Shown in pieces: positions 12,701-23,391 of a stretch of DNA of 33,026 nt. Under the pieces are notes generated by a model. That model did no database searches, was not told the origin of the DNA, and saw nothing but the letters and a program-made list of their open reading frames with translations. The position numbers and the translations under genes were made by a program. Within the stretch, counting starts at the first letter, position 1. Every line of letters starts with the position of its first letter. Source of the stretch: Rhizophagus sp. LPA8_4_AMF (lineage: Eukaryota > Glomeromycota > Glomeromycetes > Glomerales > Glomeraceae); contig JADRCO010000473.1 of the NCBI GenBank assembly GCA_021464525.1, positions 1 through 33,026 of the forward strand. Direction: 5' to 3'.

Positions 12701-12918
12701 AAGTACAAAATAGGGCGGAATTTGGTATGGATTATTGACTACATAGAATCGATCATTACTATATTAAAAACTTAAGAGCGCTAATTAATATCTTTTATTA
12801 AGGTTCTAAAAATATAGAAGAAATCGGTAGATTGAAAAGTTTGGTCGACAGACATTTAGACCGGAATGCATTACGATATGTAAATTTAGGAGAATTGTTC
12901 AATTATTATTTCGAATAA
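6777..12918 (+). CDS. POL1: DNA polymerase alpha catalytic subunit
   Basis: B-family polymerase that extends primase RNA primers at replication origins and on the lagging strand. Twenty-four exons join in phase to 1456 residues (human about 1460): 6777-6887, 6960-7137, 7247-7359, 7418-8173, 8234-8333, 8418-8603, 8690-8838, 8918-9107, 9192-9377, 9452-9587, 9661-9763, 9838-10070, 10152-10285, 10371-10552, 10624-10767, 10852-11019, 11090-11373, 11437-11569, 11641-11854, 11943-12041, 12132-12286, 12348-12563, 12640-12724, 12803-12918. Domains: Pol-alpha N-terminal motif ([18 protein letters not shown], then acidic), a repeat array (about 176-356), exonuclease-like domain ([11 protein letters not shown] near 668), motif [11 protein letters not shown] with Asp895, motif [10 protein letters not shown] (976-984), motif C YGDTDS with Asp1028/Asp1030, CysA (C1305, C1308, C1326, C1329) and CysB (C1360, C1365, C1378, C1383). 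The start was chosen because the family N-terminus follows immediately; upstream in-frame ATGs exist at about 6684-6696. The donor after exon 8 (gttcag) is weak. Confidence 0.95.
7541..8083 (+). repeat. Coding tandem repeats in the POL1 N-terminal linker
   Basis: Five copies of a unit centred on V/M-S-M-E-Y/H (codons starting near 7552, 7675, 7771, 7876 and 7981), spaced 41, 32, 35 and 35 codons. Most units continue with an acidic patch, a F/YTYQEK-like stretch, DDKQxQS and IHET. All spacings are multiples of three, so the frame is kept. The array lies in the disordered linker between the N-terminal motif and the exonuclease-like domain of polymerase alpha. Copies are diverged but clearly related. 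Confidence 0.85.
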
Positions 12919-13430
12919 AACTAATTATAAATATTCTTGGTAATAATAATATCTATTCCATATAAATCCAATATAAAATTTTGATAAAAAATAGATATAA
13001 TGACCATAACATCGAAATGATCGAATCAATCATTATATTTATGTAATTTTGAGCATAGTTAAAAAACAAGTTTATATTATAATGATACTTGTTTAATACT
13101 AACTGGCATCAATAGATAAAACCCTTATTCAATCAAGAAAGCTAATAGTGCAGGAAAATTAACCTTTATATAATAATAATGTTATCTCATTAATTCTTAA
13201 TAGATATTATTTAACTTTTTAATAAATACATATATAATTCTATTATGTAAAATTTACAATGAATTATGTTCACCGAGAATTTAATTACCGTCGTTTGTCG
13301 AATCAAGAGGTTGGAAATATTTTAGATATTTTAGAAGATTGTACGAATCCGTCTCAATACACCTAGTACAAATCAAAAAAAGGAGTTAAAGATAAATATT
13401 ACAGATTATATAATAAACATACTAATGTTT
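12919..13430. other. Intergenic region between convergent POL1 and RAV1
   Basis: AT-rich 3' flanks of two convergent genes. Apart from a 35-codon open frame at 13259-13366, described separately, nothing recognisable is present. Polyadenylation signals cannot be singled out in such AT-rich sequence. Confidence 0.5.
13259..13366 (+). CDS. Possible 35-residue small ORF or gene fragment
   Basis: ATG to TAG frame encoding a peptide that starts MNYVHREFNYRRLSNQEVG and continues with an acidic/aliphatic stretch and DCTNPSQYT. It has a balanced amino-acid mix and higher GC than its surroundings, unlike the Asn/Ile/Lys/Tyr-rich frames expected by chance here. It has no recognised homologue in my memory. 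It could be a remnant of a larger gene or an unpredicted exon. Existence as a gene is uncertain. Confidence 0.15.
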   Translation: MNYVHREFNYRRLSNQEVGNILDILEDCTNPSQYT

Positions 13431-15747
13431 TTATAAAGGATATGATACTAGTGATTCTTTTATATCTGATATTGGGACTTTAACATTTTCACATATGGTT
13501 ATTAATCCTTGTTCGGCCCTATTAATATAATCAATATAATAAGAATGCTCAAATAATTCTGGATTTTCTTGAACAGCCATTGCTACATCCAATAATTGCT
13601 GAAATAAATAAAATAAAATAGTTAGTACAAAGTTTATTTTCGTTCTTCGCTCTTTTTTTTGGCAAAAAAATATATATGTACTAACTTGACATAATCTTTT
13701 AACCAAAGAAACTTTATAATCATAAAAATCTACATCATATAATAATGTAGCATTATTTCCTGCATCATTTTCAATATCACCTTTACCAAGGGTTTCTTCA
13801 TTATTTTTAGCAAAAATATCAGTATTTTTTGCATTATACGAGTTTAATTTTTGATAATGTCCGGGAGTATTCCATCCCCATATATCTTCTTCATTTGTTG
13901 AATCTTTAAATGAATTATCAATAAACGATATTCTTTTAGGCGAAACAGGACTAACTAAAGGACTTGGCTCTTCTGTAAAAAGGACATCGGATTTATCTGT
14001 CATATGTTTATTAAATTTTGAAGAAACTGGCGAAATTGGTTCATTCCAATCCCATGTATCAAAATTAACAACACCTTTCGAAATAACATCGTCACCATCA
14101 CTATCTGCCATTGGTATGTCAAAAATAGTTGTTCTGCGTCTAGATTTTAAAATATGATCAGGCCTTTTGGGATCTGATTGTTGTGAAAAAGTCCATGTTC
14201 TTACGAGATGAAGGGCTAACAGTGGACAACCCATACGATCATAAGCAAAAATACTTCTTAATACAAAGAAATATTCCGTTTTTGATGAAATTTCTGCTGC
14301 TCCTCTTAGTGTTTGAATGGATTTATCTTTTAATTGTTTGTATAAAACTACCAAAGCTGCATCAGGGGAATCAGTGGTTAAAGGCGTTGTTTCTACTTTC
14401 TTGTCGCACAGAGTTTCCAAGGGTACCTTTAAAATATTATTTTTCTTTCTTATTAATATTGAATATTCAATTATCAGTTCATATGAAATAAGAAAAAAAG
14501 AAATTCAAACCATAATAGCTTTCACAGCTTTATCTCTTTGATTCAATGACCAGAAAGCCAAACTGGCTAACCATCGATCCCCTGCTCTGATGGCTAGGGG
14601 AATAATATAATCTTCATATATGCTCTTCAAAATAGGACCATCCTCACCTGTAAATTCAATATTATAATTAGTATTTAATAGTAGGAAACCTATATATATA
14701 TATATAAAAGGATTACCCTCATAAACTCTGGTAATAGCAATAGCTAATTGAAAGTCATCCAAATGTTTTAAGCATACATTGACAGCATCTTTTAACTGAT
14801 CACCAAGAAGAAAGAAAGCCGCTGCATATTCTATCAAATTATATATTATTAGCTTACTTGCAAACTCTTCTATAAAAATGCTTAAAAACAATACCATAAC
14901 GTTGTTTGCCCAACAGAGCATAAGCGTTTTTTAAAGCTGCTGTTTTCCATCTGGGTTCGGTAAAATCATTTATAAGGAATTTCAACATGATCGCTTGCTC
15001 TCTATGAGTAATGGCGGTTTTCCATAAACCCAACAATAATTTCTTTTTCCGTAAAGCCATATAGAAAAGAGAGCAATCTGTTGGATCTCTCTCTTCTTTT
15101 GACATATAATGATTACGAGCCATGTTTTCCATTTGTTGTCGCTAGAATCAATCGTTAATTAATATAGATTTAACAAAAAAAAGCCCTAATGTTACAAATG
15201 AACTTACAACTGATTCATTACTTCGAAGCCATAAAAAGATACCATGTATTCTTGCATCTTTCCATAAAAATTTTCCACCAGATGCTTGGATGCTGTATTC
15301 TATTAAAAGATCCTAAATTGACATAGTTAATGAATATGTAATATGTTTTAAGATTGCAACAAAATATATAGAAATTTTCTCACCTGAGAATTACTGTGCA
15401 ATGCCCAGTTCATATCTCGATAATTTAAACCAGGCGACCGGATACCAGAAGATATTTTATTTAAATAATGATACCGTCGCATAAATATTACGTATCGAAC
15501 ACCATTTTCGTCCAAACTTCGTTTTTGATTTTCTACCTGATTATTTACGAATTTGATGAAATAGTATTCAGCTTCAGATTTTAGGATAATATTTGAAATA
15601 ATATTCTTACCTGATTTATGGTATTAACTAAAGCTAACAATTGCGCTTGTTCAACGGGTGACAAGTCAGGTAACGAAATGACTTGTAATTTTTCAATCAA
15701 AAAATTAGCTTCTTTTTCAGTAAATTCAAGTAAAGTTTCTTGAGATC

Positions 15748-15781
<34 letters not shown>

Positions 15782-18700
15782 TTAATATTACTTTTAATTT
15801 ACGGAATATATTTTATTTCTTTAATTAATGTTATATGCACCCTTCTTCATCACTGTCTTCTCCAAAAAGGACATTGTAACGAGTAGTTTTCGTTGATGCT
15901 GTTGACTTGAATAATAAGGAAAATTAAGTTAGCAAGATTTTGATTTTTTTTTGTTGATAAAAAAAGAAATTTTATAATTACGAACCATGTTATCCTGGAA
16001 AAATTTGTCAAATGGTAAAGGAAGAATTCGTTCAATAGGTTTATTTGTTCTATTTAAAATTATAAGAAATTTATAAAGGTGGGCAAAAATCTGCTTCACC
16101 AAATCCATTTGATCTATTGGAAATTAATTCAAAAATTAACAACATTAGAAATTAAACAAAATATAATATACAAGTATATTAACCTACCCCACATAATGTA
16201 TTCTAAAAGAAACGTCGGATGATAATGTGGCAATGGACCATTCAAATGGTCAACAACATGAAACAATGTAGGATACTTTTTTTGATTAACCCCAGTTATA
16301 CTAGAAACTATTTTGGATTATTTGATTTTAGATATAAATAGTGCTATATAGAAAAAGAAATTGCGCAAATATAATCAGAAAAAAAACTTGAATCACCTTT
16401 TTCCATATTTTCTTCTGTTAACCACTTGTCATAACAACGTAATTGATTACAATTAGTTACAATAAGTGAACCAGAATTTTCCCAAGATATAGTAGAAATT
16501 GGTAATGTAGCATTGCTAAGAAGTATATAAATGCACAAAATATTAATATTCGAAATTCAAAATTGTCAAAATTTTAAAAGAGCATACTTCTCAATTTCTG
16601 AAAACATAATCCAAGAACTTCGTCCGGAAACATGGTGCTTACGAAGTTGAGTATAAATACAAATTTTTCGTGACGTTGATATAGCTAATACAATCTCAGC
16701 ATTAGAAGTGAAAAGCCAACCTATATCAACAATTTTTTCACTAAATAACGGAAGGAAAGTACGAATAAATAAGATGTTCTTATCAGAAAGAAATAATAAT
16801 TATAATGAAATATAGAACCTAAATGCTTCTATAAAATCTTTGGCAGATGGTAATCTTTTAGTTATGCATTCCCATATTGTCATTTCATAATTATTTCCTT
16901 TTTTCATAACTATAAATAAAAGTAAAATTTAACAAATTTTAAATTAAAATGTGAAATATAAAATCATTTCATACCAATTGCAGCTCTCCCCTGTGGACCA
17001 CATTTGATTAACATTGGCTCTTTGATTCCGATGTCATAAACAACTTCTTTCAACCATAACTCTTTATTAGCATCAAGGTTATTGCTATCATATTTCATAT
17101 TTAATTGCCAATACATGATATATCCATCATCAGAATATGTCAATAATATAGGAGGAGATAAGTCATTTGATGGATAACATCTTTTATTAGACCCTGCCCA
17201 CTGTTCAACAGATACAGCCATTTTAATTTGACTATTAATAGGAAGAGAAGCCTTCGAAACCAAGTCAACTTTTGGACCTGTATTGTGATTTTTTTTAATT
17301 ATAATTAAAATCAAATAAATTAAATATTAATAAATTAAAACATAAAATCATACCTTTGTCATATAAAAATTTCCAACAAAAAATTGTATTCTTATGAGAG
17401 CTTACTCCAACAATATAAGTAGGAGTAGAAGAGGAAGTTTTATGTTTATAAGAAGATAACAAGAGCAGTTCATAAGAAGCATCATAATCATAAAAAACAA
17501 TCTTTTGAGTAAAATCATTACTATCGTCGAATATGAAAAGAACAATTTGAATTCCGTCATGTGCAACAACACATTTTCCTAAAAAATGATCATGATAGGA
17601 TAACAATTATGTATTTTTCAATTTTTTTTCGTTGATAAAAATGATGATAAAAAAGTCTACCTTCTGGAAGCACACATACAAGCTTAATTTGTTTCATCGG
17701 AACAGTAGTTTTTTCAATAATTCTTGGGCTAGCTTGATTAACAAGCTAAACGAAACATATGTATTAAAATATATATAAAAACATATAACTAAAGAATATA
17801 TTTATCAATATATTAGAAAAATACCTGCGATATCTCAGGCTTCATAAAATCCCACAGGATTGCTCCTTCATCACTAGCAAGTGAAACGAAGCTGTCAGTT
17901 CCAGAAGATTTAATGATAGTTTCTATATCACTATGATGTCCAGTCCATAAATATTTTAATTCTAACGGAATTGATTGCAAACTTTCGAACATATCAACGA
18001 GTCGAATTGAATATCTGCTAATATAACCTTGCGGACTTTGAGCCAATATTGTAAGTTCCACCGAAGCTTATTACATGATAAAAATCATTAATTTTCCATT
18101 TAAAAAGTAATTTGATAAAACATTTATTCCAAATTAATAATAATAATTACTGCTCTTAAAATCCGGACTTGTATTATCATGAAACACAAATGTACTTCCA
18201 TGAAAATAACCCGATTCTGATGGTGAAAGCACCTGAGATGCACGAAATAAGACGAGAACTTTTGGAATACGTCTGGGCCTACAATAAATATTCTAATTAT
18301 AGTAATTTAGTGTCAAATCAATTTTTTTTTTTTTTTAAAAAAAAACCAATTGTCTTAGATTAGTTACCCTTATTCCCCAAATAACTATAGAACCATCTTG
18401 TTGAATCTGATAAAACAAATCAGGTGTATCGTTTGCGAGGGTTTTCAACTTCTTTAATCCATCACTTATGCAGGACTCTGTTTCATTGTTTTCATTGTCA
18501 AAAGAATCTATAGCTAATTTTACAGATATCAAAAATTCTCTTGGATGTATCCAATGAATGGGCGAAAAACAATCGAAATGTTTATGGCAGATTCTCTCTT
18601 CATCTAAAGAAGGATGTGTAACCAATGATTGTTCGGGATCGACTACTGTACATATATAAAGATTATGAGGTTCATCAGAGTTTGTTGCAGCCCATATTCT

Positions 18701-20161
18701 ACATAATCCATCCTTGCAAACTGTTAAGAGAATATTGCTCCCTTGTGAACTAAAATATAAAAATAAATAAACAAATAAATAAGGTGTTATCTCATTTTTT
18801 TCTTAATTAAAACTTAATAATCGAATAAAATCATTATTTCTTCTTTACTTTATTTGTTCATGTGGACCTTTCCGCCATGAAAAGTTGGTTACTGATCTTG
18901 GGTGTGGCAAATAATGAAATTTATATTTTCGCTCCTTGCCATCATTTTTTTGACAACACCAAATTTTCACAAATCTATCATACTTTGCATAAATAGATTT
19001 ATTATAAGCATTATTATAAAATCAAAAAATGTTTAATTAATATGAAGCAGAAATACCTCTCCAACAGTAGCAATTAATGTAGAATCTTGTGATACTTCAA
19101 TATGAATTATTTTAGAAGCAACGCTATGACAATTATGAAAATATTTTACCAAATGATAAGGAAAAAATTTGTATTACGATACTATTAAAATGTAAGCTAA
19201 CCTTTGTTCCCATAATTTGTTCCATTTATTACGATTCTCTTCATTAGACTTACTTTGTTCCCAATGAACAATAGCTTCTCCACCCACCAAGAGTTGACCT
19301 TTAAATTAATTAATACATAAATTTAAAAAAAAAATTATCTACGTATTAGTCTTTAAAAACTCTGCGATTACCATTAATTAAACTCCATGAAGTGCAGAAC
19401 ACAGAATAATCATGTTTCAGTATTTTCAATAAAGTCCATCGAACTTTCTAATATATATACAAAAGAGGAAATAATTAGAATTTGTCATAAAACAAATCAA
19501 ATCATTTATTTGATATATTTTTTTAATTTTTTTGTGATATAATCGTATTACCATGGTTTTATCATCTTGATCTGGTTTAAATATAAGCACATTTGTTCCA
19601 ATTGTTATAGCAATCTATTCAATTAAAAATATAAAGTTTTTATTAATAATCTATATTTAATTCACCAAATCAATAAACATTTGGTCGGTTTTAAATATAA
19701 AACTGTCAAAAATTCTACATGAACAATTCGAACCTATAATCTAAAAAGAAATATTTGTGGCAGACTTTACAATTAAATCAATAGACAATTTGAATATAAA
19801 ATAATCTTTCTTGCTAACCTTTCCATCAAATTCTGATAACTCTGCGGAAAAAATTTTTTCTTTATTTGACTCTTCCTCTAAAAATTCGGAGGCATTTATT
19901 GTTTGAACCAATTCCGAAAGTCCACTATAAATTACAAGTTTATTCCCTGTACCATATATCTTTAGAACAGGGTTGAGTTAAAGTTTAACAAGCGTTAAAA
20001 ACGTAAACGCTCTGTTAAAAAAAAAGGATATAGCCGTTTATCGAAAATTTGGAAAAGGGTACTAATCAACTTACAAGGTAACGAGAATTCTCCCAGTATG
20101 CCGTATGAAAGCTTTGAACAAGTCCATTAGACTTTCCAGGACAAACTTGCTTAAGTAACAT
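13431..20161 (-). CDS. RAV1: Rav1/DMXL-type subunit of the RAVE complex (V-ATPase assembly regulator)
   Basis: Large cytosolic scaffold; with Skp1 and Rav2 in yeast it re-assembles V1 onto Vo of the vacuolar proton pump. Twenty-seven exons join in phase to 1506 residues: 20161-20075, 19959-19819, 19614-19552, 19447-19372, 19298-19202, 19123-19057, 18982-18849, 18749-18368, 18292-18151, 18066-17825, 17745-17661, 17578-17354, 17277-16975, 16909-16819, 16740-16588, 16515-16397, 16307-16188, 16113-15986, 15905-15841, 15746-15611, 15536-15384, 15312-15208, 15141-14895, 14830-14717, 14647-14511, 14426-13686, 13598-13431. The N-terminal half is WD40-like (YGTGNKLVIYSGL, LVGGEAIVHWEQ, TVCKDGLCRIWAA, LASDEGAILWDF). 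The Rav1p_C half carries family blocks GPLPHYHPTFLLEYIMWG, LLLGLWKTAITHREQ, NDFTEPRWKTAALKNAYALL, and the run from EYAAAFFLLGDQLKDAVNVC through RWLASLAFWSL. Exon 26 encodes a Ser/Asp-rich insert with WGW and WDW motifs. The start MLLKQVCPGKSNG precedes WENSRYLIYGTGN, as expected. Complete and apparently functional. Confidence 0.9.
15759..15782. repeat. (AT)n microsatellite in a RAV1 intron
   Basis: Uninterrupted AT dinucleotide run following a poly-A tract inside the intron between RAV1 exons 19 and 20. It is a probable polymorphic site with no inferred function. Confidence 0.9.
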
Positions 20162-20814
20162 TATATAATTCACACAACGCTAGCAAATTGGAACAAAAAT
20201 AAAAAAAGAATGAAAATCGTAAAAGTGAGACACGAAATAATTTGAACTTTCAAAAAAAAAGATATAATTGCCGAGTATTTATAATTTATCGTTACACGTA
20301 AGCCAGTATTTTGTTTGTTGTACCAAACTCCTTTATCAAATGATCGTATGAGCTATCTAATCTTACGGTTTAATATTGTATATTTCGTTCCTCTAAATTT
20401 TTTTTTTTATTTATTTAATTCACAAAACGAGGAGTCGAGGACCGACTTTGGAGATGGCCCCACTTCAAGAATTTAATTTATTATTTAAAAGCATTATTAC
20501 AGGAGAATTCGTAAAAATTTAAAATTTAAAACCAAAAATTAATTTTATTAAATAATGTCCATGATTGTAATATGATTTTTGCTCAAAAATATGGTTTTTA
20601 AAGAGAAAAACTATATACAAACGAAGTAAGGTAAGTGTAAGGGCATACAAATAGATATAGTTATTATGAAAATATTTACAGTTTTGATACCCTTTTTTTT
20701 GTTAAAAAAAGAAAAAATTAATTTTAAAATGTTCGAAAATACTTCTAATGTAATGATTAAGTTGATTAATCTAATTATTATACGCAAAATCATTCTCTCT
20801 CCTTTTATATTTAA
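20162..20814. promoter_or_regulatory. Intergenic region upstream of RAV1
   Basis: Holds the RAV1 promoter and the 3' flank of the next minus-strand gene. One GC-rich island stands out at 20425-20468, containing the small inverted repeat GTCGAGGACCGAC and TGGCCCCAC, in otherwise strongly AT-rich sequence. It lies about 265-305 bp upstream of the RAV1 ATG and may be a conserved regulatory site. No RNA gene fold was recognised. Confidence 0.35.
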
Positions 20815-22441
20815 TTATTCTCCATTCAAATTCATCCTACTAAAACTTCCATTTGCGTCTTGCATATTCACCAAATTACTATTTCCCTTAATTTGTCCTC
20901 TGTTTCCACTAGACGATGCAGCTGATCCTGAAAATGACGGTGAACTAGCGACAGTTGGAGGAGATGGAACAGGGCTACCGACCAAACTCGGTGAAACAGC
21001 CCGTCTTTTCGGATTGAAATAAGGCTCAAAGCGATCATCTGATGCTTTATAGAAAATAAGATGTCAGCTTTGTTGTAAAGTAAGACAATAAATTACATGG
21101 CTATTACCTTTTCGTTTTATTCTACCACTTATAGGCCAAGGCCCAACAGAAGACGTCGGTGAAGGAGTATCTTGCCGATACTATTGATATCAAATATACA
21201 ATTAATTATGTCTAATTATTGTAATAAATGGATATTATATTGTCAGATTACTTACCGACATGTCAACTTCAGGATTTAGTTTTGAAGCAGCATAAGGAGG
21301 TGGTGATGGTTGAATATCTCGAAATTTAATCCAATTATTTAAAAATTCCTACATTTCGGTCATTTCGATTAAAAATTATGACTTACATTAAAAAAAAAAA
21401 ATGAATAATTAATTAATTAAAATTAAAAATTATCATATACCTCAGGTAATTTCCCAGTATCCATATGATTTTCACATTCATTCTTAAGAACCTTGGTAGT
21501 TTTATATTCTTGCTTAATTTCCGTTTCAATTGGTTGCAATTCTTCTTGAAGTTCATTGACAACTCGTTGAAATGATTTTGTTTTTGGCTATAATTGTTTG
21601 TTAAGGGATTAATAATCAAGATTTATTTTTCAAAAAAAAATACATGTATATATACCAAAAGAGAAGCCCTCCTTGCCCTGACAGCACGATGGATCGGTGA
21701 GGGTTTTTCAATTCTTGGTTCACCATTACTATCCACATCCAAACTCATCCTTCTCATACGTTGAGGATGATGAGACATTAATGATCTTGCTGTAGACGTG
21801 GAATAAAAATTTGGAGTACAAGGTGGTGGTGTTGTAGGAGTTCCAGGTCTTGACGTTGATAGAGATTTTTGGGAAAATGTAAAAGGATAAAATGCCAACT
21901 TATTTTCATCCTCATTACCAGACTCTGTCCCACTAGAAGGTGTAGGAGTATCTAATTGCATTGACATATTTGATACATTACTATCTCGTCTTTGATGACC
22001 AGATCCAACAACATCATACAATTGTATAGACATTGCTGAAACGTTGCTATCTCTTCTTCGATGACCTGATGTATCTTCAGGACTATCAGCTTGACTGGGT
22101 GAAGAAGCAAAATTATTGTTGTTGCTGCTGTTGTTGTTGTTATTTGGTTGCATTAACAAATGAGTAATATTTGTATTCAACGAAGGAGGTATCGGACGAG
22201 CTATTTTACGGAAGAAAGGGGGTTGTTGTTCAACTTGCTCAGCTACTAAAGGAGATGAAGTAGCATTTTCATAAGTTAGACCGTTTCCCTGTAAAGCAAA
22301 AAGTTTTCCAAGGTCATCTTGCGATTCAAAACGTAAATTTGTTGTAGTTAACGGTAATGAAAATTTGAACCCATTATTTCCGTTTACAGAAAGATCCAAA
22401 CTTTCTTGACACGAATTATCGTTTACAGAACGTTCACTCAT
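20815..22441 (-). CDS. Unrecognised Ser/Asn-rich protein with four RRxS motifs
   Basis: Five exons join in phase to 442 residues: 22441-21656, 21587-21441, 21348-21256, 21180-21108, 21044-20815. I do not recognise the family. The first 262 residues are low-complexity with a poly-Asn stretch (about 100-110) and a duplicated block, SGHRRRDSNVSAMSIQL and SGHQRRDSNVSNMSMQL. Four RRxS sites (Ser132, Ser154, Ser233, Ser260) match the basophilic (PKA-type) kinase consensus, and many SP/TP sites suit proline-directed kinases. A charged helical segment follows (263-311, ELQEELQPIETEIKQEYKTT). The C-terminal part carries WPISGRIKRK and FEPYFNPKRRAVSPSL, with basic clusters that could act as nuclear localisation signals and that look like the conserved core. 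No membrane segment or enzyme motif is seen. A phospho-regulated nuclear protein is inference. Confidence 0.8.
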
Positions 22442-22901
22442 AATTATAATTTGACAACAAAAAATAAAAGATAAAATTGGTGCGCGGTAGCGGAAAATAA
22501 CTTTATAACTTTATAAACATGTCAAAAAATGCAACTGTCAAAAAAAAAAGGTTCCCAAAAATTTGATTCGCGTTCCATAAATGGTTATGCAGGAGTTAAC
22601 CAATTGTGATTGTGTAACCGAGTTACGCACTGGAGATGTATTACGATGCGATAACCCGGAATTTTATAACAGATGACCAGATTAATTAACACAAAAACAA
22701 GGTTAGTTATGGCGTGGGTTAAATCTTTTCTGTACATTTGTAATTTAAAGTATAATATTGTGTAACAAATTTTTCTCAGCCGCATCAAAAAATTTAAAGA
22801 ATTCCTATAATTATAGAAATTCCGATATTTATAAATTATTGCATTAAAAAATTCACGTGGTATATTGCCGGCTAAAATTTTTATATATTAATTTTAATAA
22901 T
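22442..22901. other. Intergenic region between two minus-strand genes
   Basis: Upstream region of the RRxS-rich gene and 3' flank of the Kre9-like gene. A GC-richer patch at about 22565-22680 contains a 31-codon plus-strand frame (22581-22676) with Cys pairs, treated under findings. No TATA element or RNA gene could be identified with confidence. Confidence 0.4.
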
Positions 22902-23391
22902 TTAATTGACAGTAATATTAAAATAATAACTAGAAACAACTTCACCATTTCCTCCAATCAAGTTAAAAAAATAATCATAACCTCTTGCAGTATCTGGCAC
23001 AATAAAAGGCTCAGAACATCCTGCTGAAGCTTCACGATTGATTGGAATTGTTTTTATAAGTTTAATATCGGAACCGAAACCTTTATAGAGATTGGCTGAT
23101 ATGATATCAGTTATAGTTGGATTGGACGATGTATCCTTTATATATATGTATAAAAAAAAAGGGTATCATTCAAATTATCCAAACATTAATGTTATTTTGT
23201 AAAATCAATGTAATGCATACCCATTGAATAATATGTTTTTCTCCAACATGAAGAACGGCATTGCTATGTGGTTCAATCACACGCGCTAAAAAAACGAAGG
23301 AAAAAAAAATATGAAAAAAAAAACGAAAAAAAAATTGAAATAAATTATTATCGACATATTAAATTAAATTACCCTGACTAGTACTTGACAT
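22902..23391 (-). CDS. Small Kre9/Knh1-like (Ser-Thr-rich GPI-anchored family) domain protein
   Basis: Three exons join in phase to 105 residues: 23391-23373 (19 bases), 23285-23221, 23135-22902. Almost the whole protein is one beta-rich Ig-like domain: VIEPHSNAVLHVGEKHIIQW, a NLYKGFG-like strand, one Cys in AGCSEPFIVPDT, and a C-terminal YYFNITVN strand. This resembles the N-terminal domain of Kre9/Knh1 and related fungal surface proteins. Those are normally secreted, but the model starts MSSTSQARVIEP with no signal peptide and no GPI signal. Either an upstream signal-peptide exon was missed (an AG lies just before CAAAAAAATG) or this is a cytosolic derivative. Function unknown; a cell-wall role is inference from the family. 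Confidence 0.65.

Noticed and set aside
14183-14541. Two plus-strand frames of about 75-100 codons
   Set aside because: They are antisense to well-supported RAV1 exons 25 and 26.
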